This document shows, piece after piece, positions 22,901 through 32,817 of a stretch of DNA of 64,000 nucleotides. The position numbers and the translations under genes were made by a program. This stretch comes from Hemerocallis citrina (Eukaryota; Streptophyta; Magnoliopsida; Asparagales; Asphodelaceae): contig CM030360.1 of the NCBI GenBank assembly GCA_017893485.1, positions 13,504,597-13,568,596 on the forward strand, read 5' to 3'. A model generated the notes under the pieces. That model searched no databases. It was not told the DNA's origin and worked only from the letters and a program-made list of their open reading frames with translations. Each line of letters opens with the position of its first letter. Within the stretch, counting starts at the first letter, position 1.

Positions 22901-23318
22901 TTGCATTACGGTAGCTTTTTTCTCTTGTGTGATTGTCCCTGTGGTTGTCCCTGTGATGCACTTCTGTGCTGTACCACCGTTCGTGTGCCTGTTGTTGTTG
23001 TTGTTGAGTGTGACGCTAGATCACAGGGGGGGTTCTTTTATGCCGATACTGGCTAGTAGGAGGACCCCCTCTATGGGCCTGTCCTCTCAGCTGCAACTCT
23101 ATTGAAGGGCAATGATGAACTGAGCCTCTCCCTTCAAGCCGATGATGCACATTATGATGTGCTCGCTGAGGGGAGAGAGCAACTCTGAGCCCAGAGGGTT
23201 CGCCCCTCCTTACGGTTGTGCAGTGTGCTAGAGATTGGGTTTGGGACAAGGGTTTGAAATGTGGATGTCAGGGGGGTGGGGACAGAGCTGTGAAGGGGTG
23301 AGGAAGGAGTATCAGAAA

Positions 23319-23353
<35 letters not shown>

Positions 23354-23505
23354 GGAATGTTGTGAGTGTGGTGGACCCTCTCGTTGGGTCCGCACCCACT
23401 CAGCTCAATTCCGTCAGCATACGGGGGTGAAGTCAGAAGTCCGAGATTTTTAGAGGGAAGTAGCAGTCGATGAGATGGTCGGAAAAAATCAATGGATGGG
23501 TGCAC
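19932..23505 (-). pseudogene. LINE copy 1 ORF1 (CCHC knuckles, DUF4283)
   Basis: Broken into frames at 23505-23152, 22961-22311, 22208-21945, 21929-21624, 21556-20639 and 20679-20191. Two zinc knuckles (CFNCGELGHNRTEC and CLKCMMWGHMSYNC) lie at about 22450-22340, upstream of the DUF4283 RNA-binding-like domain (22208-21700). The acidic C-terminal part includes LNLDEEFSFTDDNSEDLEF, as in copy 2. The N-terminal region carries a 32-base poly(G) tract (poly-Pro on the minus strand). Confidence 0.82.
23319..23350. repeat. poly(G) tract, 32 bases
   Basis: Uninterrupted G run within the LINE 5' region. The same region of copy 2 has a 12-base C run (29418-29429). It may be slippage-expanded; its exact length may also be a sequencing estimate. 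Confidence 0.9.
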
Positions 23506-23723
23506 TGGTGGTGGTTGGAGAAAAGGAGGAGGAAAAGCAGTTTGTTGAAGGGGGGTTCACAAGTAAAGAAACCAAGGAGGGATTGGGAGAGAGGAGAGGG
23601 GTGGTCGGGGGAGAGGGAGCCTCATCGGAGACATAAAAGTATCGGAATCCACCTAATAGTTGAGTGCAGTGAACCTCATGAATTCCTACTTGTTTTGTTC
23701 TGTGTCCGTACAAGTTCTTTATT

Positions 23724-24414
23724 GGCTAAAAAAGAAAGCATATTAAGATTGAATCTAAAAAACTTTAATGAAATTTACCGGCAGGCGATAGCGAGATGTC
23801 CATGATTATCAGTAAAAGAAATTAGTCGTTGGTAGTAAAGAAAAGATAATACTACAAAAAAGGTGTAAAAAAAAAGCAAGATAACTAGATAAAATAAGAG
23901 TAAAGTCGATGTATAAATAAGCACGAAGAAAATGTTACTAACAATGCTATGAAATATAGACGGCCGGGAATTACTGGGCAGAAACTAAAGATGTCCTTAA
24001 AAGCAGTTTTCACCCAAAAAAAAACTTAGCATTATTATTGGACAGTTAACTTTGGATCAATTGAATTACCTTCATGATCTTTAAAAGACAAGGGAATAAT
24101 TAATAATTCACAAAGAGTCGTCCATGTATAAGAAAAACAACGTGAACTGGTAAAAGAACAAGAAGCTTGATAGTTAGGAAAAAGAAGCCAGATGATGCTA
24201 GATTTTCGTCATAAAAGCAAGTACAAAACGAACCCAGAAGAAATTCAGTCAGAACTAGCTGAAGTGAACAATAATAACAACAGGACCTCTACTCAATTTT
24301 TGCAGCAAATTTAGTTACATTCACAGTCAAATCTAGGATGCAAAAAAGTATAGTAAACAAGTGGTGTACTACTCCGCTACCATTAATTTTGCAACCAAGA
24401 ACAAGGATAGAATC
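23724..24414. other. intergenic, no gene seen
   Basis: AT-rich sequence between the LINE target site and the stop codon of the PS1-like gene. The part nearest 24414 is expected to be that gene's 3' UTR and downstream region. No frame or repeat of note. Confidence 0.5.
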
Positions 24415-26971
24415 TTAGTTGACTGAGCTGGTCTTCCCGTAATGAGAATTGTGTAGCAGTATAAGCTTCAGTCCTTTAACACTCTCAGGCACCTTTGCTG
24501 TCTTTCTTCCAGCTTGTTGGAACTGGTTGCTGCAGTAGTAGCTCTCAATCATTTCTGCCTCGTCGAAACACGACCAAGTATACCCTCTTGGGCTGCTGTC
24601 AGCCCACAAAAACCTCTTCGAACACGGGTTCACAAGAGATTCCCGAAATTCGTTTGGTGTCTCACACAGCAATCCCTGCGAAAGTGGTTTGACAAACCAT
24701 TATTTGTTATTATTCACACACACAAAAAAATCATAATTGATCCATTACTTTTTGTTTCTGTTAGCTCACTCACCTCTGCCATTGCTTTGATTTTCAGTGT
24801 GGTGCCGTTTGTTAACAGAACAAGCTGACCATCGTCCTTGATTCCCGCGAACAGGAGAGCACAATCAAGGATGTGGTCGTCTGCAGTTGGAGAGACGATG
24901 TCCATTAAAGTCCCACAAGTAGAGAAGGGCATGAATTTTGATGATGATACGCCGCCATTGCCCAATTCGTAGCAGCTTCCATCACCTAACTGTGATCGAG
25001 GAGGAGGGGTTGCTACTGCTGGCACTGTCTCTGCTGAACTCTGTACATGAATCCACCAGCTTGACTTCACCATGCACTCTTCTATCCACTGCAACGCCGA
25101 AGAAGCCACCTTTGCTTCCTCCTTTCTAAATACGCTCTCGCGTCTCTTTAAACAGTCAAGTTCTCTAATTACTGCAGAAGATAAAAAGATTGAGAGAATG
25201 TACCAAACTTTTGCTCAATATTAGAGAATTCAGAATTATTACCAATTCTAGGAATGATGAGTTGGGTCCCTTTGAGTCCTTGCAGAAGCTGCAGAGATTT
25301 TCTCGACTCTGCATTAAGGAAACAACCTATATCGACAACCATATACCATTTCCTCTTCTCTCCATGTGCCTTATTATTTAGCACTAGACACACAGAATGA
25401 CTCTACAAAAATAAATAGTAGAATTAGAAGCTTACACAAATGGCTAAATTTATCGACGGGTTCCAAGAAACTTACAGCAGAAGAATTGCTGCTCAGTAGC
25501 TCATCTCCCGGTACTTGATGATGATCATGGCTGAAAGTCGAATACTTGTTGTTGCCTTTATCGACTACTCTTTGTGCACTGTGTATCGGACTGGCGAAAT
25601 CGACTGTCTTTTGTGAATAATGACTGATGAGAGGACTTGTTCCATTCTTCAAAGGAGAGTTGAGAAGAGACTGAAGAGGAACTCTCTCTCTTCTTCGCTC
25701 CATTATCACTCTCTCCATTCTAGCATGGCTTTCGGATTGGGCTCTCTTCTTTGATTTCTTCACACCCGAAGCTATAGGTGTCACATTCTCCTTATCTGAG
25801 TAAAAGAATAATGTTTCTTCTTCTTCTTCTTCTTCTTCTTCACTGATTTGTATCGATTTCTTAGCTTTCAGTAGTTCACTTGGAACCACCACAGGTGTCC
25901 AGTTCTCTTTATCGGAACAAAATGCAACATCTTCTTCTCGTTCCTCAAATTCTGCAGTCAGACATTTAACTGAAGAAGAAGAAGAGGCCTTGTTCATTCT
26001 TGAACTCAAAGGGGTCGTCGTCATATTCTCCTTATCCGAGACAAATGCATCTTGTCGTTCATCAAATTCATCGTTCAGACGTTTGACGGCTGATCTTAAG
26101 TGGCACTTTCGACCAACTGAACTCAAAGGAGTCATGTTCTCCTTATCCTCCTGCTCTCTCTCAGTACCAAACAGAACTCTGCAAACCTCCTCTGTCTCCT
26201 TCTCAATCTTCGCTCTACTACTACTCGTTCCTGTCTCAACACTCAGAAAGCCAACCGACTTTGACTTGCTCCTTCTCGACAGCAAACTCAAAGAACTGCC
26301 CTTCTTCTCCGTGCATTCTTTCTCATCGACATTCTTCTCAGGGGTCCTTTTCTCTCCTCCTCCTCCGTTGATAGCCAACGAAGAAGAACCCACCACCGAT
26401 TCTGAAACTACCAAAACTGGACTAAACTCCGAGATACCTGAAAGGTCTTCGTCAGGAGGATTCACCATCTGTAACAAAAAAATGAAGTGGGGATTTTTAA
26501 TTTTCAATCAAGAAAATCAAGAAATCAAGAAACCATACCTGATGATGATGATGATGATGATGATGTTGGGTTTCCTCAATCTCTTCTTCTAACAATGAAG
26601 GCAAACGCTTCTTCTCCATCTCGTAAGCACCATTGAGAGGAACCACCCACTGCAGCTTGTAAACCCTAGTCGACGCGCCAAGCTTCACCACATCGCCTTC
26701 GGTTAGATCAACCGGAATCTTGGGCTGAATCTTGGTCCCCGAAACCCAAGTCCCATGAACTGCGCAAAATAAATAAAAACCCATGAATCATAATCTGAAA
26801 TGGAGGCATGGGGTTGGTTGTGTTATTTCTAGAACTACCTGAAAAGAGATCGACGATGGAGAGGGTCTGAGACGCGGGGTTTGCGCGGAGTTCGAGGTGG
26901 AAGCGGCTGATGCTGGGGTGATCTAGGACAATGTGGCAGTCTGGGTGCCTTCCTATGAGGATGGGATCATC

Positions 26972-27003
<32 letters not shown>

Positions 27004-27115
27004 GGGGATTGAGAGATTGGCATTGAGGGTTGTTGAGGAAGATGTTCTTGAGAGTGACGCCGTGTTTGATGACGGAGAAGACCGGGATGTTGATCATCAT
27101 CGAGTGATCGGCCAT
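24415..27115 (-). CDS. FHA and PINc domain protein, PS1-like (six exons)
   Basis: Exons by GT-AG signals and phase: 27115-26839, 26759-26539, 26468-25476, 25402-25243, 25171-24774, 24675-24415. They total 2310 nt, 769 residues, with all phases matching. An N-terminal FHA domain (about 10-130) has the phosphopeptide-binding motifs LIGRHPDC, HPSISRFHLEL and SVHGTWVSG, interrupted by a poly-Gln run; poly-His (8) ends exon 2. A charged middle follows (167-497) with four repeats centred on DKEN near residues 275, 312, 353 and 392. The C-terminal PIN-type nuclease fold (about 515-700) has VVDIGCFLN, IPRIVIRELDCLKRR and HILDCALLF; the usual late acidic residue is replaced in LLTNG. FHA plus PINc is the architecture of plant PARALLEL SPINDLE 1, which governs spindle orientation in male meiosis II. 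This protein is much shorter than Arabidopsis PS1 as I recall it, so orthology is unproven. Confidence 0.88.
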
Positions 27116-27359
27116 TTGTTGTTGTTGTGGTGGTTCTTGGTCTGCAATTTTTGCAGTGAGATGGAGACTTGTTGGTTTTATTGAAATGGGGATTCAAAAA
27201 ATGAGAGTTTTTGAGTTTGAAATCGATGACCGTTTGGTTTCACTGTGCAACGGCTAGTAAGCTATTAATTTTTAATTTATTGATAATTTTTTATTGCTGT
27301 TTCTTTGAGATGGGCCGGGTTGGCCCATGTGAACTCAGTGTTTTACATATTACCCTCGT
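27116..27359 (-). promoter_or_regulatory. likely promoter and 5' UTR of the PS1-like gene
   Basis: Short AT-rich space between the start codon and the MITE-like element at 27360. No convincing TATA or other motif was identified. The MITE-like insertion sits within 250 bp of the start codon and may be part of the regulatory region. Confidence 0.35.
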
Positions 27360-27952
27360 AAGCATTCCGTTTGCTATATTTGTCATTTTCTCATATTTTG
27401 AGAAAGTGAACTCTACAGTCGTTTTCTATTTTGTCATTTTATGACAAACAAGATACAGTACGTTCACATATTTAAGAAACAAAATGATGATTCCCATAAT
27501 ATAGGGGATGGAACATGTTGTACCGTCCTAATTATTATTATTATTTTTAATCGAATCGGACGACACATATTATTTTGTCTGACCCTTTTTTTATCTAAAA
27601 AAAATACCGTAAATCGTTCAACGGTACATGTTGTTCCGTTTGAAGCGTTTTTTACTTGGACGGGACACGTCCAACATGTCCCGTCCAGCCCATTTGGTCA
27701 ATTATCTTAGGATAAATAGTAGGTTAGTATATTAATTAGGTAAGTTTAGAATATATTATAATATTTAATTAATTAATTAACCTATTTTTATATCTAATCA
27801 TTACTTAATTAATTGTAAATAAAAAAAACGGACGAAACAAGATGTTCCATCTTTTTCAAATGATAGCAAATGACGACTGCAATAAATTGTAATTTTTACT
27901 ATATGTTATTTTGCTATTTTTTCAAATATGAGAAACACCATTGTGAATGCTC
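27360..27952. mobile_element. MITE-like element 1 (593 bp)
   Basis: Left end aagcattcc and right end gaatgctc are inverted (one mismatch), followed inward by similar sequence (catattttgagaaa on the left; its counterpart caaatatgagaaa on the right). The interior carries palindromic gacggg...ccgtcc-type segments (for example 27658-27687). It has the same length and plan as element 2 at 28208-28800. It is non-coding. The 3-bp duplication is unclear here. Confidence 0.5.
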
Positions 27953-28207
27953 TAATAAATACATAATAACGCATAGGTAATTTTTTTTTATTATATTACT
28001 TCCAACAAACTATTTTGCAACTCTGTGTACTCGGCATGAAAAGTGCTAAGTCTATGTTGTTTTTTGTACTCTGATATCCACAGAAATTAGGTCAGCTAAT
28101 TTGACCCGAACAACACACATGTACGTCTTTATCTGATAATATGTACAGAAATCTACGACAAAGATGATAATAATACTTCGAACGCCAAGAATAGAACAGT
28201 TTGCTCA
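27953..28207. other. spacer between two MITE-like elements
   Basis: AT-rich, no gene seen. Confidence 0.4.
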
Positions 28208-28800
28208 GAGCATCCAGTTTTCTAAATTTCTCATTTTGCCATATTATAGCAAACAATGCGCTGCAATCGTTTGTTATATATGCCATTTTTTCCATTCCTT
28301 TCAAATCTGTTTCTCAAATTTGAGAAACGAAGTAAGAATTCTCAAATTATAGAAGACGGGAAATCATATACTGTCCGAAGGATTTTAATATTTTTTAATC
28401 GACTGAGACGGGGAATCATATACCGTCCGTAGCATTTCCAAATTTTTTTTATTTAAGAAAGGGTCGGACGGGGAATGATACCCCGTCCTTCCCTTTTAAA
28501 ATATAATTTTTTTTGGAAAAAATCCCCAGACGGGGAATCATCTCCCGTCCGGGAGATGATAACCCGTCCAGGGGTTCCCCCCCCCCCCCCCCCCCCCCCC
28601 CCCCCTTTTTTTTCCTTTTTTGGGTTTGTTTTCCCAAATTGCCCTTCAACCTATATAGAACGAATTTAAAAGTCCAGGGGTAATTTGGTCTTTTGCCAAA
28701 TGAGAAAAATTTGAGAAACGACGACTGCACGATACTCCCCTATATGCTATTACTGTAGCTGCCATATTTTGGCAAATGAGAAAAACGACTGTGGATGCTC
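28208..28800. mobile_element. MITE-like element 2 (593 bp)
   Basis: Perfect 8-bp terminal inverted repeats gagcatcc...ggatgctc, flanked by 3-bp direct repeats tca (28205-28207 and 28801-28803). Inverted similarity continues inward (tttctcattttgccatatt on the left against the reverse complement of the right). The interior holds four short hairpins of the form gacgggga-at-cat-ccgtcc and a 29-base C run (28577-28605). The 3-bp duplication would suit a PIF/Harbinger-type origin, but TCA is not the usual TWA. Confidence 0.6.
28577..28605. repeat. poly(C) tract, 29 bases
   Basis: Uninterrupted C run inside MITE-like element 2, followed by a T run. Confidence 0.9.
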
Positions 28801-29394
28801 TCAGGCAACATTGTGTAACCTTTCAAACGAAATGAGCCATCTTTCCCAATTATACATAGTACGAGATGAGTGACGGTAGCATAGCAAATTACTAGTACTT
28901 TTATGGAGCTCCCACCTGCTACCTCCTCCTCCGACACCCCCCCACTCTCCTCTCCGCCACTGCTTCTCCCTACCGCTCCCTATCTCTCTGGCCATGAAGC
29001 TCCTTGCTAACCCCCTCCCACCCCCCTCTGTTCGCCAACACCCCCCTCTTCTTCTCCCCCACCGGTCTCCCACCCACTTCCTCTCCACCACATCTGGTCC
29101 TCCAAGCTTTGATCCACCAACACACCAGCTCCCACACACAGTTTCTTCTTCTGGAGTTCTCCTCGATTCTGACCTAACCAACCAATCTCTTTGTCCCACC
29201 ATGCTATCTGAATTAGAAATGAGTGGTTGCGGGCCCAAGGAGAGGGCCCGCCACCCTCCGTCGCTCCCTACTAGTCTTCAACTACATACCTCGGCTGCTG
29301 CTGCCCCAGCGCTGCTGCAAGATGCCAACACAGTTACAACCAACCAACTTCCTAACGGTGCTATTTCTATCCAGACCCTAGAGACGGAGAAGGT

Positions 29395-32300
29395 ATGCTC
29401 GGGGCTCAGAAATGTTTCCCCCCCCCCCCACGGGCACAACATGATGCGCATCCAAAGCAGGGAGGCAATACATTTGATCATCATCGCCCCGTGGAGATGG
29501 CGCATTTGAGAGGAAGGGCCCAAAGAGGGGGTCCTCCTACAGACCGTTCCTGGCGTAGGCGAACCCCCCCGATGAGCCGGCGTCACGACCAAATGCACTA
29601 CATCTCAGATGAGCACAGTAATCACTTACGCAGGGATTATCATGCTACAGACAGAGTAAGCAAGTTCAGAGACCCAGCTCAAACCTCAAGCACCCACAGA
29701 CAATCAAAAAAGCATCATCAGTTGCCCCGACACTCATACCAATATCACAGGATGCAACGACAGCAATCAAGGTCCAACTCTCCACCCAACCCTCTACAGG
29801 CAAAGACCCCTCAGGCGACTTCAAAGGTGATCTCCTCACCCAAGGGCCCAAACAATCACTCCCAACTTCTTCAAGCTGCGTCCCCCCCATCCAACAACTC
29901 TCGTCTGCCTCAGCTACCACCAAGGTGGCCGTCCATCGCTCCACCAAGCTCCACGGCAACATGGGCCCAAAGAAGGGGTCCAAATGCGCGAGCTAGGGAA
30001 GAGGACGGACTACCACCGGTTGGGGTAGAATCTGAGGGATGGCAAGAAGTTGTGCAAAAAAGAAAAATGTGGTCTAAATCCCCACCGCCAGAAACAACTG
30101 AGATCAAAAAACAAAAGAGAAAGGGCAAACGAAAACCATCACCGTGTTTTAACTGCGGGGAGCTAGGGCATTTCAGAACGGAATGTACTAAGGAAGTCAG
30201 GTGTTTGAGATGTTTGATGTGGGGACATATGTCCTATTCTTGCACAAATGTTATCAAGTTCACTGAGGATGAAGAGAGGCGTGTCTACAGGGGACGCTCA
30301 CCTGACAGTCCATCATCAATCAAACTAGCTAATAGCCTTGCGGCGATCAAAAAGGAAGAGGTCTGGCTGTGGCAGTGGTGCACAATAGTTAGGGTGACGG
30401 CCGGCAGGCCATCGGAGGTGCATGTGATCAAAGCTCTGAGCGAAAGATGGCCCATGAAGGCACACCGCGATTGGATTGTCAAACGGATATGTTCCCTTCA
30501 ATTTCTTGTATCCTTCCTGTCTCCACAAAAGATGGTAGAAGTCACCGGGGCTGCAACGGCGGACTTCGGCCACTTCTGCTTGGAGTTCACTGCATGGACT
30601 CCAAGTTTTGGGGCAGAGAAGCCGCAAGGGGAGAGGTTTTGGGTGTGGATTCATAATGTTCCTATTCATTTTTGGAAGAGAGAAGCATTGCAAGAAATGG
30701 TCAGTGACTTCGGAACAGTCGAAGAAATCGATGAGAGAACAGTAAGGCGATCGGATCTAGTTTCGGCTAGAATTCTTATCAGAAGCTTAGACATCGCTTT
30801 GATGCCTAGATTCGCCAAAGTTTTTTCATTCGATGACTCTTATCTTATTCGATTCGTTCTAGACAAATGTGCAGATAGAGGGAATGCCCATACCTCCATC
30901 ATGTCGCAATCGCCGCCAGCATCGCTTAGAGATGGTCGAAGCTACAGGGAGGTGACGTCGCCAACCTGGGAGATCTCCCTAGATGGGAGCCATGAAGTGG
31001 AGAGGGCCCATCGAGAAGTTATCAAAGCTGCAAGGGAGAGAGACGCACAGCGAGAATCGGCAGCGATGGGATCAGAGAAATCTTCTGAACGGTGGGACGC
31101 CGATGAACGGACGCGAAGCCCAGTCAAAGGATCCAACGACCATGATGGTCTTCTACCGGATTCGGCAATTCCTCTGTCGTCAGGAGCTTTTCAGATAAAG
31201 GAGAAACCCCAGAGTACCAAAAACGGCAACAAAGAACCCAATAGGATTCAAAAGCATCTTTCTTGGCAGAAGGCACAGTCTGAGGCTCAGAGGCGGGGGT
31301 CAGGAGGAGCAGACCCCCATCGGAGCTTGAACCAACAGAACAGCGCTTCTCAAGCAGAGGGCAGCAGCTTACAGGCTACGCGACAAGAGTTGGTGGTGGA
31401 CGGTGCCAAGTCGGGGAACAAGACAAACAAGGGTAAGCTGTCAACCAGGGAGTGGGTTGAAAAGCGATGGTTCTCAAAAGAAGCAGCAGATCAGACTGTG
31501 GAACTTGCTAAGAAGCCAGATCCGAGCTTCGGTGTTGAGAACCCACCACCAACTGCTGAAGTTGGTCTGCTCAAATTTAGCAAAGAACTCCAGATTGAGA
31601 GGGAGCTCACAGCAGGTGGTGAGGTCTCTGAAAAGGTGGACTTGGTATTAGGCGATTTGAGGAAAGAAATCAGAGAGGTTGAAGATGAGGTTGCTTCTCT
31701 ATCTTCAGAACAAGCAAATGAGGAAATGGCATTCAAGAAACCAGTGGGTTCTAACCCCTCGTTAATTACGAAGTGCCCTTTGGAAAGCACGCCCTCTGTC
31801 GACACCGCTAGCCCTACCTTTGAGAAGGCGACAGCTGGCATAGGGGGTGAGAGTACCGCCCTAGAGACTACTGTTGTGTGCTCCGCTATCGATAAAGGCG
31901 GTATGTTGAACCGCGAGAACACTGGGGTATTATCCTCTATTGGGCTGGCTTATAGTGAGGAGTATGCTGGTGGTTTTAATCTTGGTTTTTCTAGTGGGCC
32001 CAAAGAGGGGCCCATTGTGCAATTTATAAGATCTGTTAAGTATAACGGGCCCATAGCTGATGGAGGGGGTTCTGGTCTTGAGAGAGGGTGTAACCAAGTG
32101 GATCTAGGCAATCAAGTGGCCCAGTTAAAGTCAGGCCCAGTGTGCAACCAAAACAGGCCCACTGAGGGATCTGTTATGATTGGTAACGAGATCTCTATCA
32201 AGGCTCAAGTATGCGGGTTCAATGAGGAATCCGTAACAAGAGCACCAACCATTCAACAAGCATCGCTGCAGTCAGAGGATGAGGAGGAGCTGGAAGAACG

Positions 32301-32817
32301 TCTGAATCTTGATGAAGAATTTTTTCTTTCCGATGATGAGTCAAAGGAACTAGAGTGCATTGCCAACACACAGATGTCGCCAGAAATGGTTTACTCCACC
32401 TTCCCAGAAGATGCACCTGCAGCTAGCTCTGGATCTTCGCAAAGGACGGTTGGTTTTAGGATGCAGAGGTCACCTAAGAGGGCACATGCAGAGTCCTTGG
32501 ATGACTTTTTGGAGAGAGCGACGGTCGCCAAGACGGCTAAACACATCAATGGAGGTACAAAAAATTTTCTTGCGAATATTTTAAATTTCATGTCAGACTA
32601 TGATGTTTTCTTACTAGCTTCGACCTGTGGTTTGGAAGTATGTGATAAAGAACGCAACGCTTTTCTTCTTAACAAATTGAGGGGTTGGGAAACGGATAGG
32701 GCTAAATCTAGTGTTAGTAAGGATTTACCATCCAACCCCAGGGGGATAACGGTCTCTATGGGCGAAACCAGCCTGAGTCCCTTAAACGCTGTCATCACGG
32801 ACATGGTTCCCAAATGA
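29395..32817 (+). CDS. LINE ORF1 protein (CCHC knuckles, DUF4283, acidic tail)
   Basis: Open frame of 1140 codons, predicted RNA-binding ORF1 of the LINE particle. It has a basic, Pro/Gln-rich N-terminus, two CCHC zinc knuckles near residues 250-285 (CFNCGELGHFRTEC, CLRCLMWGHMSYSC), then a DUF4283-type domain near 325-500 (RVTAGRPSEVHVIKALSERW ... IHNVPIHFWKREALQEMV), then a long, disordered, partly acidic region. Knuckles before DUF4283 are the reverse of the order I expect in many plant LINE ORF1 proteins. The stop overlaps the ORF2 start (ATGA at 32814-32817). The true start may be further upstream: a frame at 28994-29509 with similarity to copy 1 (SGCGPKERARH) would join across the 12-base C run at 29418-29429 if its length differed. 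Confidence 0.85.
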   Translation: MLGAQKCFPPPPRAQHDAHPKQGGNTFDHHRPVEMAHLRGRAQRGGPPTDRSWRRRTPPMSRRHDQMHYISDEHSNHLRRDYHATDRVSKFRDPAQTSSTHRQSKKHHQLPRHSYQYHRMQRQQSRSNSPPNPLQAKTPQATSKVISSPKGPNNHSQLLQAASPPSNNSRLPQLPPRWPSIAPPSSTATWAQRRGPNARAREEDGLPPVGVESEGWQEVVQKRKMWSKSPPPETTEIKKQKRKGKRKPSPCFNCGELGHFRTECTKEVRCLRCLMWGHMSYSCTNVIKFTEDEERRVYRGRSPDSPSSIKLANSLAAIKKEEVWLWQWCTIVRVTAGRPSEVHVIKALSERWPMKAHRDWIVKRICSLQFLVSFLSPQKMVEVTGAATADFGHFCLEFTAWTPSFGAEKPQGERFWVWIHNVPIHFWKREALQEMVSDFGTVEEIDERTVRRSDLVSARILIRSLDIALMPRFAKVFSFDDSYLIRFVLDKCADRGNAHTSIMSQSPPASLRDGRSYREVTSPTWEISLDGSHEVERAHREVIKAARERDAQRESAAMGSEKSSERWDADERTRSPVKGSNDHDGLLPDSAIPLSSGAFQIKEKPQSTKNGNKEPNRIQKHLSWQKAQSEAQRRGSGGADPHRSLNQQNSASQAEGSSLQATRQELVVDGAKSGNKTNKGKLSTREWVEKRWFSKEAADQTVELAKKPDPSFGVENPPPTAEVGLLKFSKELQIERELTAGGEVSEKVDLVLGDLRKEIREVEDEVASLSSEQANEEMAFKKPVGSNPSLITKCPLESTPSVDTASPTFEKATAGIGGESTALETTVVCSAIDKGGMLNRENTGVLSSIGLAYSEEYAGGFNLGFSSGPKEGPIVQFIRSVKYNGPIADGGGSGLERGCNQVDLGNQVAQLKSGPVCNQNRPTEGSVMIGNEISIKAQVCGFNEESVTRAPTIQQASLQSEDEEELEERLNLDEEFFLSDDESKELECIANTQMSPEMVYSTFPEDAPAASSGSSQRTVGFRMQRSPKRAHAESLDDFLERATVAKTAKHINGGTKNFLANILNFMSDYDVFLLASTCGLEVCDKERNAFLLNKLRGWETDRAKSSVSKDLPSNPRGITVSMGETSLSPLNAVITDMVPK

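Larger units (their letters stand above)
16021..23707 (-). mobile_element. full-length but decayed LINE (L1 clade), copy 1
   Basis: Flanked by perfect 16-bp target-site duplications gtacaagttctttatt (16005-16020 and 23708-23723), so the 7.69-kb copy is complete. On the minus strand it has a 5' leader, ORF1 with CCHC knuckles and DUF4283, ORF2 with endonuclease, reverse transcriptase and zf-RVT, then a 3' stem (GGTGG...CCACC) and a poly(A). It is clearly the same family as 28824-36742, but with many frameshifts and stops and a damaged catalytic box, so it is older and inactive. Confidence 0.92.
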
